Source: Dromaius novaehollandiae
Taxonomy: Eukaryota > Chordata > Aves > Casuariiformes > Dromaiidae
Assembly: GCF_036370855.1 (NCBI RefSeq)
Contig: NC_088132.1
Location: 68,300,841-68,364,840 of the forward strand
Direction: 5' to 3'
Length of the DNA: 64,000 nucleotides
Shown: positions 13,801 to 27,166 of the stretch, one piece after another
Numbering within the stretch: position 1 is the stretch's first letter
How the letters are laid out: each line of letters begins with the position of its first letter
Position numbers and translations under genes: made by a program
The notes under the pieces: generated by a model
Databases searched by the model: none
Seen by the model: only the letters and a program-made list of their open reading frames with translations
Told to the model about the DNA's origin: nothing

Positions 13801-14580
13801 ATGGGCAGTGAACAGAGTCCATAGTTCTGAGAAATCAGACCCTCTTATGTTCTTGTGCGGGGAACCCTAAACTGGAATAACAATAATGGCAAACATCAGC
13901 TGTGTTTACATACTGTTCTGCACAGCTGTGGATGGAAAACGAGCTCAATGTTATATCTAGATCCTCCTTCACTGCTCAAACCTCACCTTCATAAACAGGT
14001 TTGTTTTATTGCAGTTCTGACCTTGGGGAGATACTAACTTCTCAAAGGTATATTTATGTTACATGTTTACTCTGGGCTTGAGTTTTCATCTAACGATCCT
14101 TGCGGCTCGCTCCTGTTACTCCCAAGTTAGTATCTGAAGTCATGTCTTTGCCTAAATATTAAGAGGACTGCCCAAGCGCACCAACCCTTGTGCAGCGGCA
14201 GAAGTGTGTCTTGTAGTAAAAATGAAGATTTTGGAAACAGTATCACCATTAGCTACCACTTAAATGCAGCTGCAACTGTAATTCTTGAAAATCTGCCTTT
14301 CAATTAAACAGACTACAAACACTCAAGAAGGGTTATTTCACAGCAATGAGATGTTACCAATAGCTAGTTGAGTAGTAGTAACCTCTTGAACTGCCCCTTG
14401 ATGCTAAAGGCTGCGTGAACAAAGAAGTTTGCTTTAATGCAAAAAATCAGACAGGTTAGTTCAAACCGCGACTAACAGGTGCCTGTTTAATTCTGCACTG
14501 AAACGGACAGGGGACCCCTGCACAATTTCAAGTGAGAGGTCGTCTTTAGCAGAGCTGCTTATTCAGAGTTAAAAACAAAC
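10816..14580. other. Unassigned non-coding sequence
   Basis: Nothing gene-like or repeat-like could be assigned. Short observations: a perfect 12-bp palindrome ctctccggagag near 11570 inside a moderately GC-rich stretch (11520-11700), and otherwise AT-rich unique sequence. Confidence 0.55.
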
Positions 14581-14581
14581 A

Positions 14582-14842
14582 GTGGCAAGGGAAAGCTTCT
14601 GGACAGAGATTAAGCCCCAAGCTCTTGTGTGGCCTCCTACCACCTCCTCCCCTCTTGGGCCTGCAACAGGGCAGAGCTCAGGACTGCCGGGGGGGGGGGT
14701 TGGCTACGGTCAGGCTCGCGGCTCCGCAGAGCGTCCAGGCACCGACAGAGGGGTCACACGAAGGCAACCAATTTTCATGGTGTGCCCAGTCGGTGAGTTA
14801 GAGCTCAAACGCTCACTCTCGGAGAAGCAGCGGGAAGCCTAA
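14582..14842. other. GC-richer patch with an 11-G run
   Basis: This patch is clearly richer in G+C and CpG than its surroundings and includes a run of 11 G at 14689-14699. A + strand frame of 86 codons spans the patch. It has no recognisable domain, signal peptide or conserved-looking segment and most likely stays open because of base composition. It could be part of a regulatory element or an untranslated exon; nothing in the sequence decides this. Confidence 0.4.
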
Positions 14843-15395
14843 GCGACTGTATAAAAATAGAGTGGAAAGAGCAGCAGTTTGTTAGCGGTATTAAATAATC
14901 TCTGTCACCTGCCTCATGGCTGTGTATGACACGTACAAAAACAGAGGGAAGTGAACAGAAACAGAAAAGTAACTCATTTAAGGAAAAAGTGAAATAATTA
15001 AGTGCAACGCAGAGGTCATGTGAGGCTAAAACACCTTTAGCTGAATAACAGGAACAAGATTATACACAGAGTAAGAGTAAACACTGATAACAGGCAGGGA
15101 CTCAACAGGCTGAAAATAAGGTTACAGTAAGTAACAAAACTATTTCAAATACGTTCAGCAAAAAGAGGTTGGAAAACGAAATAATGGTATTACCAAGCAA
15201 TGGACCAGTGATTTATTAACATAGGAGATACTAAAATGAAACAAACACTGCTTCTTTTCCAGGTTCTTAAGAGGACGGGAGGAAAAAGCCCAGAGCAACA
15301 CTGGAAACATGATACAGCATGAAAAAATTAAAGCCTCCGAATGGTTCAAAGTCCAGCCACTATGAAGTACAGCTATCTACATGCCAGACTCATGG

Positions 15396-15525
15396 AGACC
15401 TGTCTGTGAGCCAGCGTCCAGCCCCGCGGGCACCCCCGGCCCTCCCTGCCGCTGCCCCACCGGGGCCCCCGACCCCGGCAGCCGCTGGCCCGCGCGGGGT
15501 GTCGTGACGGCTTGCTTAACCCAAC
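15396..15525. other. Orphan CpG-rich cluster
   Basis: About 100 bases (15411-15510) are almost pure G+C with roughly a dozen CpG dinucleotides, sharply bounded by AT-rich DNA on both sides. The patch sits between two copies of the octamer ACTCATGG (15388-15395 and 15526-15533). The octamers look like a possible target-site duplication around an inserted GC-rich piece, though eight bases could recur by chance. It could instead be an intragenic CpG island, enhancer or alternative promoter. No transcript feature is evident; frames on both strands run through it because of its composition. Confidence 0.5.
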
Positions 15526-15533
15526 ACTCATGG

Positions 15534-16654
15534 TGAAATCGGTGTCTTCGCTCAGAAAAGAAATAAATGCAGGTGCATAAACCTTAACAGGACTGTGGTC
15601 ATCTGATGTAGATATGTGACTTACCACACTGCTATTATTACCTTTAGTAAACAGGCTGTGTCTCTGCAGCCGTCTCTTATCAGCTGTACATCTCTGTGAG
15701 GCCCACCCCCCTCAACTGAAAGATTATTCCTAATTATTCCTCTGTCTTTCCCACTGGTAACATACAACTTCATCCAAACCATCGGTACCAGCAGAAAGAC
15801 TCGCAAGGATTCTGACTAGCTCTGGCTGGACACTAACAGGAAAAAAATCCCACAGCTCATTCACTAAAACGCAGTGGTTTAACACTCACTATGGGACGTA
15901 CAAATACATGGAACATTTATGAACTGACAACTGCTGAAGAACAGCTACATTCTCCTACAGTCAGAGCACATGTCAATCCAAAGGGAATGTGAACCTCAGC
16001 AGCACTGTCAGTGCTTACAAAATAGGAATCCACAAAGTCAGTAAAGTTACGAGAAAAGTTTCCTTACCATCAACTACACATAAGGGAGAATCAGCTCACC
16101 CTTGTGCAATATAATGCTTGCTAATCATTAAAAAAAATCCCCACCTCTATGTTACAGTTTGTTCATGCTGATACTTTTTAAGCTTGATTAATAGAAACAT
16201 CTCTGTATTATACTCTCAGGCTGCGCCTCGGTGTCTGTGCCACTGCGGGCTCCACGCACCCAGGGACAGCACCAGATCACACTGATCCTGTAAGGCCAAA
16301 AAGAGCACCCGGAGGGGCCGCAGTGAATCAACCTACTTTAGAAGACCTGCTTGGATGGAAAGTGAGGCCTCCCAGACTTCAAAAGCTATTTATGGAAATG
16401 GCTTCCCCAAATCATGCCAACTCCAAGCATGGACTTTTAAGTATACACCTAATGCCTACTGGTAAATCCTGGTATTTCAGTATTACATTAACATAAATCA
16501 GTTTCTTTTATTTAGATAGTCCTTTACACTCAGGCCTTCCTACTTTGAAAATTAATTACTTGCTGTTGCCAGCTTTAGAAAGGAACTACTAATACAGAAA
16601 ATCAAAAAAAACTTTAATTTACAGTTCAACGAACTTGGCTGATACAGTTCTTGT
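15534..16654. other. Unassigned non-coding sequence
   Basis: No recognisable element. A short GC-richer stretch occurs at about 16220-16330. It carries no ORF or splice structure that I could support. Confidence 0.5.
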
Positions 16655-16983
16655 CATCATGCAATCCCTGCTAGAGCTATTCAGTTACCCCAAGACCAGT
16701 CCGTATAGTATGATGATACATCTCTGCTTTCAGTAAGCAAGCTGAAGTTTTACAAAAGGTAAATAGAGGGTGTGAAAGCTTTGAATGTATTTATACTGAA
16801 GATGTATACTTAAAGAACAATTCTCAGTTGATAAAAAAAAAATTCTATTTAAACTGAGAATTGTTCTTTAAGTATACATCTTCAGTATCAATACTTCAGC
16901 TTACTGAAAGCAGAGATGCACTGTCATACTATACGGACTGGTCTTGGTGTAACTGAATAGCTCTAGCAAGGACTGCATGATTG
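16655..16983. repeat. Long inverted repeat (hairpin), ~330 bp
   Basis: Two arms face each other. The inner arms, 16794-16829 and 16852-16887, are perfect reverse complements over 36 bases and enclose a 22-base A-rich loop. The outer arms, about 16655-16747 and 16894-16983, are also reverse complements, with about eight substitutions, one 4-base indel and a near-terminal single-base difference. The left side has an extra 46 bases (16748-16793) where the right side has only 6 (16888-16893). No clear target-site duplication flanks the structure and the ends do not match a transposon terminus that I know. It could be a foldback element, a template-switch inverted duplication, or the source of a long double-stranded RNA if transcribed. 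Confidence 0.9.
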
Positions 16984-19900
16984 CCCTGCTACTGCTTTAT
17001 CCACCATTTAGGATCAAAATTAAGTAGTTGCACCACCTGTGTTACAGTACTGTGACCTCTGCCATCCATGCACTGCGCAGGGGAACAAGCTCCGGTAGCC
17101 CTGGATAGTCTGCAGGGATAGCACCTGGATTCAGATGCCACAGTAGGCATCGAGCTTTCTCAGAATCAGCCGTAGTAAGTGGCCTGCATACGACATAAAG
17201 AACATGAGTCTCAATAGGGCTCCTTCTTAATTTTCCAATGGATTTTGATAGGTCTGCTCCCGAAACTTGCTTGATTTCAGATGTTTTCCCTCCACCTAGT
17301 CATGCTGCTAAGTACATGCTCACACTTAATGCAGCCACGATGCTTTAAGGAGCATCCTGTTAAGTTCAACATATGTAAAAGTTTTCTCACAAAATGCCAT
17401 GTAAGTCTATGCTGTTTGTGGTAGTAGTAACTAATACAGATGCAGAAAAACAACTATAAATCCAGAACCTCACATGCTGAAATCCTGGCCAATTAAAACC
17501 AATAGTAGAGATTTTATCAGTGAAGTTTGGATGCTATTTTATTTTTTATATAAATTGGGCCTCTTCAGATCTTCTGAGGAAGCTCGTTTGTGTTTACGAG
17601 CTTTTGCATCCAATTAAGATCTATAAACTCTAGAGGTAAACATTGTTCAATGACACAGTGTTAAAAATGAAAAATTAAAGTGACGCAAGCACTAAGTATT
17701 CCAATTTGTACAAGTTATTGCATTGAGTACCAAAACTACAACACAGTACCAAAGTACATGCAGGATTCAAAGCATATTATTGTTGTTAAATAAATAGTTC
17801 TATGAAAACGGACCTTGCTAGCGTGGATTGTAATATTTAAGACTTAATTATATTATTGAGAGAGACTTTTGAGTGGCTTGATTCTACCAGGAACCAACTA
17901 TACAATGTAATACAGCAGAAAAAAATAAAATCAACCCCCCCCCCAACCTTGGGATGATTTCTCTACTGGAAAGCCATTAAAAAGAGCAATCTTTTGTGAT
18001 TATCAAATTGTTATATAATACAGACATCTTTCTTACTAAACTGCAGGTAATCATTAAAGTTCTGGGTTACTATTACAAAAAATGGTAACTTTTTGGATCA
18101 TAATCACATTCTTTACAAGTCTTATGTAAATGGAAATACTTTTTAAAAGCATACTGAGTATGCCTCAGCAATACAGAAAAAATATTTGGAGAGTAGGACA
18201 TTGGTGGTTGCTGCAAAAAGGATCTGGGGATGGTTTTAAAAACCTGGAATTTTTAACTTCTAAACTCAGCTGCAAAAGACCTCAAATATCAAGAACAACA
18301 GAAGGAGTCTAGATGAGATCAAGGGCATTAACAGTGTCTTAAGGATCTGTAAAAACCGTGTGAAAATTCAGTGAAATTAGTTACTACCTGAAAATGCCCA
18401 GATGATCACAAGATGCTATAATGGAAGCCAATGTCTTCTCCTTTAATAGTCGCCCCCATCAATCTGATCCTACTATAAAGCACATACACAAGATGAACTA
18501 AGCAGCCACCCAGACGGTTTTGCAGTACACCTTATGCAACACTATCTAGCTGTGGCCAACCTCCAGATGAGAGCAAAAAATTTTAGAAGCCAAATAATGT
18601 CTCAATGGAGGAAGAAGTCTTCTTTTTCCTTGCAGGTAATCAGTGGATTCACTGAACATTGAGTTAAATAAACACAATATAAATATGTGCAGTACATACA
18701 GAAAGTTAATTTTCTTTTGATGCCTTCTTACAGACACTAGGAAATCAAACCTACCCTGAGGTTCAACTACTGGCTGGCAAGATGCCACTGGAAATCTGTA
18801 GACTTTCCTATTTAACTTCCATAACTTGAATATTTGCAAAATGAAAGGGCATGGTGGCCAATCTGATTTTTTAATTTTATGAAAAAAATGCAACAAGGAC
18901 AGCTGGATCTGGGTTTCATACAGAAAAAGTTCTCAGAGCAAGCCTATGAAAAACAATGTAAAAGAATAAAAGGGAGGGCCACACACAGAATGAATAACTA
19001 CATTAGGCAAATATACTCCAATTACTTAGTTTCTAATTATAAATTCACGTCTTCTATGTATCCTCTGACAGTGCTAATCTGGTGAGAGCAGCAGCACAAA
19101 TCAGCATCCCCACCCACACAGACGACTCCATTACAGGTCTGTGCCCCATAGATTAAATCCAAGGTGATGATTCAGAAAAGATTTAGAGAAAAATTTCTCA
19201 GTATTAAATGGTAAGCATTGTCACGGGGACTAACCATATTCACTTCCATCTCTTGCTGGTTGTATGAAAGCATTGCACCCCTCAAACAGCATCTCAGCAA
19301 CACTGAGTTCTGCCCATGTCTCCAGGCTTGATCACTGTTACTCATTTTCTTTAAGGACCAAGTCAGGCACCCTCAAACAGCTCCACAGAACTGTAGCAAA
19401 GCACTTGCTTAGTAAAAGAAAGGGAAAATAAAATGCCATCTTCTGCTGTCCAAACTAGACCTTCACTGAATTGATACTTCTCTACTGCTGAAAATCCCCG
19501 GCCAAATTGGCCAAAGTGCCAGTGGGGACATTCCTTCCTCCACCACTAGGACTCATGATGATTGCTACTTTTTACTCAAAATTTCACAGGCCTATCCAAG
19601 TCTAGACAGCCCACTTGCTGAAGGCATACTTACCTTGGTATTTAAAGACAAAGGAGGAGCAGAAGGGCGAGTATCACATCTCACCATCTGGACTGGGTCT
19701 ACACTAGCGAATTAAACGATGCATGGGAACATTCCTAGGCACTTTGCCCCTGGAATAGCATTTATGCAGTTCCCCTGAAATTCAGTTATCTCTGAAGTTA
19801 AACTGTTATCATGCTCCCTGGCAGACTATTGGTTTGAGTCAAGCAGCTCAGTTAAAACAATTCCGAGGCACAATTTCACGACGTGAGCAAAGGCAGCTTA

Positions 19901-22900
19901 AAAGTAAGGAGGTGGGCTATTCTGCACCAGCTGGTCTCAGTGCCAGGGAACAGTCCCAGACAGGCTTAATTTACTGGTAGTTAGCTCTGTGGTCCAAGCA
20001 ACAAGACAGCCATTTCCAACTGCTGGAGATACTAATTTCAGAGGGAGACTTCACGCCATACTTAGGGAGCTGTGGTGTGACAGGAGAAATGCTGTTGCCA
20101 TGCCTTCTCTCTCCCATCCCTTGCTGCCAATAATCCAGTGGCTCTCCAAAAGCATCCAAGGACGCTCCCAGGCAGAAATGGATCAAGATTATTAAGCTGG
20201 CTGCAAAACTAAACACATTTGGAATTAAATGGAACAGTCTCTTCTCCTTCAAGCTAGACCTTCCTCAATAATAGCTTCCTACATGCATAGGCACATAGGA
20301 CAACATAGCCCCATGCTGACTCACCACAAGAAAGAAGACATGAAAGAGGAGGCGTTTCTCCTCCATGTCATGTTTTTTCTTTCTTTTCAACAAACACAGA
20401 AGGGCTAATTTTAAGTGGAAGTCATAATAATGTAAAAACACAAGCATAAAATGAGGCTCTGGCTCTCCAATGTTCTAGATCGCTGTGGCACAATATTAGC
20501 CCTGGGCTAGATTCATCTGGCCAGCATTAGACTGCCTGCCCTGCAGACTGAAAAATGTTTTAAAAACAAGTCACACTAACACTGCTGAAACCATAAAGTG
20601 AACTAACATACCAAATAAACATGTATAAGAAATTCCATAAACATGGCACCAGGCTGGGAAGCATGAGTTATGTATGACATTCCCATCATTAGCAGAGACC
20701 TGAAGGATTACTTTGGAAGTCACTTTATTTAGGACTGTAAAAGAGACATTAATAATAATACCAACAATAATAATACTGACCTCTTTATAAGTACTATTAG
20801 CTCTGCGGAGGGAAAACACTACAGAAGAACTAGTTCCTACTAAAATGTCCTCTGAAAAACAACTCAATAATGCTGCAGAAGTAGTTGAATAAAGAGAAGA
20901 TGAAATTGTATATATAAATATATACACACACACACACATATATATATGACATATATGGAATGAATCGATTTTTCTTTCCTCCTGAATCAAAGAGACAACT
21001 TAGAATGGGGTAGGGTGGGGAGGAAGGATAAAAGGATGAAAACTAAGAGCATGTGTTCAGCAAAAGTACTCACTGAAAAATATTCCTGACTAGCAAGGAT
21101 GAGTATTTACACTAGGGGAGTGCACGACTGAACAGTACTGCCTGGCTCTGCTTAACGTTAGCACAATCACACGTTGCTGTCAACAAGGGCTCCTAATGAA
21201 CTGATGGCAAAAGACGGTAGGGAGGTGACAAAATCATTCTTAACACCTTGAGAAAAATGCATGTTTCCATATCAGATTTGAAAACTGTCTACCCACCATA
21301 AGAGTAGTTGAGCCATTTGCAGCAGAGGTGCAGTCTCATCAATAAACAGAAACTATTTACAAAGATCAAAAATATGGAGGTATATAGAAGCATAATAGGG
21401 TATCCTAAAAATAACAGAGAATCTACAGAACTTAACAGAATGAAAACAGTCACTTTTAACAGTCTATAAAAATCCCTAAGTTTATTACTCTCTTCAGTAT
21501 GCTATACAATGTTCGAAACAGCTACAAAATAGTTTTCATTCTCTACTATTTGAAGTACTTTATAGAAAGGAGGGGATTTTTTTTATTAATCACATTTCTC
21601 ACAAAAAGTTGAGACTAATACACTAGTCCGTAACAACACCTGGAAAAAAAGTGCTTAATAATGATTATTTTTACAGAGTAATGGATGTCAGTAAAATAAA
21701 AAAGCATTGTGAAATTTATTTTGCCTGTTTTCTGACTACATACATCAGGATAAGTTATCTGTACTATACTGTGCAAATGTTTAATTTTTAATGGACCAGT
21801 GCAGGCCAAGTTGTTTAATTGCACTATTTGTCCCTTGGAACATTTACAATTGCATCACCTCTCCACTGTTTGGCTTGGTCACTAGTTCCGTGTATGCTGA
21901 GCTATAAATTTTAAACCACTCTACTCCTGTGTCTAATTCAGATCAAAGACTGAAAAATTACTTCAACTAACTGACAAACTTGCAACAGAAGACTGAGATT
22001 AGGAACGTCATGTCAAAGTAAAGGAGGGATGCACAGAGCAGAAAAGGGTCTCCAACAGAGCACAAACAAGCTCTTTTTAAAGAGACATAGTAAAATCAGA
22101 ATCCAGTTCAGTGAAAACTGTTGCTTAAACTTGTTTCATGGCTACATCCAACTAAAAATCTCCTGTTAACTTTTCTGGCTATTTTTTCTATTTCTCCACA
22201 GTATATTTCTTTCTCTTAATGATGTACTGTCAGATAAAACTGTGTGATACAGAGGAAAAATGGCACAAAAATGGAATCAGAAGCCCAAAGCAAACAACAC
22301 CAGCCAGTAAAGAGAATAATAATTAAACCATAATTACCAATTAATTCTTTTTTCACTAATCCTTCTAGGCACTATCATGTTTCACATTATTTTTTATAAA
22401 ACTTATCTTCAACTGCCTAGTGCAAGGTATACGCAAGGAGTATCAATGCATGATTAGGGCATTTTTGAAGCAAAAACGCACAAAGAAGGTGAAACAAAAA
22501 GAGGTTTCCCTTTAAAGCTTTTTACTTTTCAACAGTAACTAACTCAGTATTAAGAATCCAACTACTGAAATATATACAGAAATGTATATATAGAGAGAGA
22601 ACAGAAAAACGAGCAGAGCGTCACCACTGCAGGACTTATGTCTAACGTTATCCATTCCCTGATGATGACAAGCAAACGAGACCTCTGACTTCCAAGGGAA
22701 TATTGAAGGCAGGAAGGATCCAAGCACAGCTCCCAGCCCTCACGTAGGTTACAGCAGAGCTGGCTAAGGTCTCTTTCACAGGACAAGGATTCATTACTTG
22801 ATGTCCACACAGCACCAGGCAAATATAAAGTACTGATGACTGCTAAAACCACAAAGGGAAACGCTTTGCTCTAACGCATGAAGTTATTAGCCATGAGACA

Positions 22901-25900
22901 TCTCAGCCTTGTGACTGAACCCCATTTTTCTGTACAGTCAGCCTGGACAGAAAATTGCAATTATTTAACATTCATATAATGGTAATTTCTGGGGCCACAG
23001 TCACGTACAAAATAAAAACTACCAAACGTTTTACAAACAAAAAGGTGGACAAGGACTTTAAGACTTTAGTCTCACTTGCTCCATCAACTAAAATAAATAA
23101 AAACAGAAAACTGAAGCCAAATTAATGTGGGTTTTTTTCCTGAAGTGATTGTAGCAATCCATAACAAAGTCTCAAAGACCTCTTTTAGTAAAGCCCAGGC
23201 CTAGCCAGCAGGTATTACATTAACTGCCATTATCAATTAGAGCTCACTGGAAACAGATTTTATTTACAAAGCACGAGTTCTGGGAATTCATTTGTGTGTT
23301 AAAACAACCTTTGTATTGCTCCAATATCATGTTAACAAAACGAAGTGCTGCTTCATTAAGTGCAGTGCAACACATTTCTTAATGGAGAGCAACTCTAATA
23401 TTTTTAGGGAGTTCATCCTCATCATCTAGCGTGGGATGTACACATTCACGTTAACAATTTCAGAAATGAGACAAAAAAACATTTGTTCATTTTCTCTTCT
23501 CTTTTTCTTTCCTCTTAAAAAAGGCAGGATGTCATAAAACGGAGAATTAGCGTAAACCAGACAAACATCCTTCAGTTATTAAACTTTGCCAACCTGTAGC
23601 AGATTTAAAACTAACAACTGAAAACTTTTTAAATGTAGCAAAGGAAGGAGGTTAAAAGCTGCAAAGTATTTCAGCTTCTGAGGCTCATCTCACATCCCCA
23701 GTCCTACTCAGAGAGGCACCGATCACTCCAGTTGGTGATGGAAATAATCAATTGCAGGAAAGAAAAGAGGACAAACATTTCTGAGGAGTCATTCTTCTCC
23801 TTCTCAGTAATCCCTTCCCCTCCCTTCTCCAAATGCCTCCTCCAACAGATACAGCCACCAGAAATATAAATTAAGTCAACTGTACTTTCCAAAAGGTTGC
23901 TTTTGTGATATTTCAATGATTATAAAGCACGCAAATTACACAAACACAGAAATATCACTGTAGCTAAATTCAACTCAAATCCATAAAGGAGGGAAACAGT
24001 GTGATTATCTATATGTCAGACAGGGGCCTAATGATGCTCCAGTGATGACATCTTCTGCACATTAAGAACCCAAACCTGTATTTTCAGTAATCAGTACAGG
24101 AAGGATTTCTTTTTAGGTGCAGGTGTCCAGTAAAACATAGCATGAGCCATATGTGACAAGGAAAGAAATGGCACTGCTCCCTTCTCTTGGGAGATGAGAT
24201 GGCTCTGGGATGTGGTTAATATTTGCACTAGGAGATGAAAAAACTTGCAAATGAAAGTAACAATCTGCTTAGGGAGGAAAAAAGCTTAGGTACTACAATT
24301 AAAAACAAGCAAAAACCATCCCCTGCAATCAATTAAACGCAAGTCTTTCTTTTTAATAGAGGCTATTTATTGCCACTGTCAAGGTGCCTATAAATTGTAA
24401 AGGGCAAAACTGCTTTCCAGCTCAGCATTCATATCTTTCTCAATGATAAGTGGCCCTGAGAGTCCGCTGGTTTAACTGTCGTTTAAAGAAACAGTAGGAA
24501 AGCGAAGGCAAGATGATTTCTTCACTTTTTAAAAGCAGCTTAACTTTGAAATGCAATTTCTGTACTTCGGTAAGGTTGGGATAACATCCTATCAGTCAGG
24601 AGGACACCCTCCTGAAATGACAATTTAATGGAGAAGAATCCTGCAAGCAAGTACAACTGATGTTTATTTTAACATGAAAGCTCATTTTTTGTATATAAAA
24701 AGTATGACTCAGCCCTACGCAGCGGTTTTACTATTAAGAACTTCCTGTCCCTTCCGCGCACTTACAAGATCCTGTACAACACTTCCACGCTAAGATACGC
24801 CCTGCAGCTTTGCCTCTCTACTGCCCAGCCATGGAATGAGCTCTTCTCGGATAAATGTATACATTCTCAGAGAGCACCAGTGATTTTTAACATGGCTTTA
24901 TCCTTGAAAAGCTCACTTTAGGATCAGGGCCTAAGTAGTGTCCACAGAGAAAGCAACACGCACACAGCTAATATAAAACTTGTCATCAGTTTGCTCACAG
25001 GTTGAAAAAAGATGTCGAGAACAATACTGTTTCTGCTCTCGTTATTTAAATAACTGATGCGTTTGTACACCAACAACAGTGAATAGGATCGTATTAAAAA
25101 GTTATTCAAACTGCCACGTCCACTACAGGCATTCAATAGTCATGTGGTTGGCTTAAAACTGTGTTAAAAACGAGCTTTTCTATTTTTTCTGGGGCATTAA
25201 CCCTTACGATTCACATTTGCAAAATTCTGTAGGCAACAAGGAAGGCTATAAACTTTCACTAAAAGCAAGCCAAAGGCATGCCACAATTCTTAAGAAATGA
25301 AATGCCTTCAAGCATTCTGTAGCACCATGTTTAGCATAAAATCCTTAGGCAGATGCTAAACAGACATGGGGGCATGTGTGTGGGGGGGGTAAAACGGACA
25401 GAATAAGCCTTACCATATGGGTTCACCCCTTTACAGCCCTCTCCCTGAACCCTCTGAAGATGACATTACCAAGAAATAGATAGGATCCATCAGAAAAGGG
25501 AGGCTGTACCCATAATCAGGCATTCTTTAACATTAGCGAATTTCACAATATTCAAGCAGACAGTGTCCTTTTTAGGAATCAACCCTTTTATTACAGTCAA
25601 TTGGCTGTAGCAAAAACTCAAACTCATCGTCCCTCAAGAAGATGCCAGGTGTCTCTTGATTAGCTTGAGCATAAAGGGTAACGTGTTTTGTGTACGCTCT
25701 TTGCTTTGCAAATATTTAATTAAATACAAATAGCATTAACTTTCTTCATATGATCCATTTAGCAGGTTAAAAAGTTCTCTTGAACATACAGAACTCATTT
25801 AAGTAGCCCATGGTGCACAGTAATTATGTAAGAGCTGTTACTGTGAAAATGGAATGCAAATTGGTTAATGCTGCACAAACAAAACATTATTTTTCCATAC

Positions 25901-26075
25901 AAAACAGTTCACATCTTCAAAGTCTCTGTAAACCAGCCCTTATAATTTGGCACTGCCTTCTGTCCTTCCCATCCCCACACAGACAAGAAAACAACAAATA
26001 AAAGATAAGATAACCCAGCACCTGGATTGGGAATCCAGCCAAGACAAAGAACTCGGCAGTTCAATGGGAGCTCAC
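16984..26075. other. Unassigned AT-rich non-coding sequence
   Basis: No coding exon, RNA gene or confidently named transposon. A run of 10 C lies at 17935-17944 and (AAT)-type short repeats at about 20750-20770. An isolated strong donor-like site on the minus strand (CCAAG|GTAAGT, GT at 19632-19633) has no convincing acceptor to pair with. The segment from about 19690 begins 'gtctacactag' and resembles the ends of old archosaur DNA transposons, but this could not be established. Confidence 0.5.
20907..20957. repeat. Compound (TA)n/(CA)n microsatellite
   Basis: Alternating TATATA and ACACAC blocks, with six to seven CA units in the middle and TA-rich flanks. A 139-codon minus-strand frame that runs through it is composition-driven and not a gene. 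Confidence 0.9.
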
Positions 26076-26134
26076 CTGTGGCTCCAATTTTCAGTACATG
26101 TGCAGCCAAGGTCATCTTTAAAGGAGGAAAGAAG
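26076..26134 (-). other. Candidate minus-strand exon with start codon (weak)
   Basis: On the minus strand, a pyrimidine-rich run ending in CAG (acceptor AG at plus 26135-26136) is followed 59 bases later by CACAG|GTGAGC, a good donor (GT at plus 26074-26075). Inside, an ATG at plus 26113-26115 opens a frame reading MTLAAHVLKIGAT up to the donor, with A at position -3. The exon would be downstream of the CpG-island promoter if a gene runs leftwards. Against it: such acceptor/donor pairs occur by chance in long introns, the coding part is only 13 codons, and I do not recognise the peptide. The continuous open frame 25909-26190 includes it. Confidence 0.15.
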
Positions 26135-27166
26135 CTGTGATGTCCAGGGAAAGGAGACAGGCTGGGAGACAGTGGGGCAAGCTGTGCCAAGGAGAATGGG
26201 TGAAGGTCAGAAGAATACTACTGGCAAGTAGTCGCCCACTCGGCCCCTCCCAGCTACCACCCCTTTCCATTTGCCCTACAGGCAGACACTCCAAGCTAGA
26301 CCCCATGCTCGCTTCCTACTCGCCAAACTCCCTCTCGAGGTACGCACCCCACGCACACATCTTCTCCAGGAGTTCAAATATTTCCATCTCCAATGCTAAA
26401 AACCAGTAACGTGCAAAACGACTACAGTCCGTCCCGCCGAATGTTCTTACAGCGAAAGAGAACAATCACCCTCAGCACAATTTGGAAACTCTGCTCCCAT
26501 TTGGTTTTCCAGGAAAGAGCCCTCTGACAGAAAAGGGAATAAACAAGAAAATGTGTACAGGGATCATCCGGAAGTTTCAGGACAAAACTGCACTGAGTGA
26601 GAGCAATGGCCCTATGTACCCAAAAGTCAACAACTAGATTCCAAGTATTTTGGAGTCTGAACTCAGTATTTCTTTGGTTAACAAAGTTTACAAACCTGAG
26701 TTGATGCCAGAGACAAAGAACATTTTCATTTTGCAATAAACCTCAGGGAGAGCAAAAGCTCTTAGTAAGGTCCTCCCTGCAGCTGACAAAAACTAGCCTG
26801 CCAGTTTAGTAGTTACATTTGCAAAGTTTTATTAGTAGCAGTTAAGGCCAAAGGGGAAACTATACTGTCAAAAGCTTAGTTCGGTCACGACAGTTATCGC
26901 TTCAATCCATGAAAAAGCACTGTTAGGATCTTTGCTGTCCACAAACCAAACAGGACTTTGCACGTTTACTCTGCAACAGTGCCAGAGGCAGAACTTCAAT
27001 GTCCTGCTAAAGCAGCTGATGGAACCTCTCCAGATTCCTCAGCAAATCTTTTGTGATCACCCCTAACCTGGAAATAATGATGGATTTTGTCTATTGCACT
27101 ACACCATTTTTCAATCTGCACATCTCTTCTAAACACATTTGTTTTGGGCAGTAATAAAAATGAAGT

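Noticed and set aside
20571..20990. 139-codon minus-strand frame
   Set aside because: It runs through a TA/CA microsatellite and has no recognisable domain or splice structure. Composition-driven.
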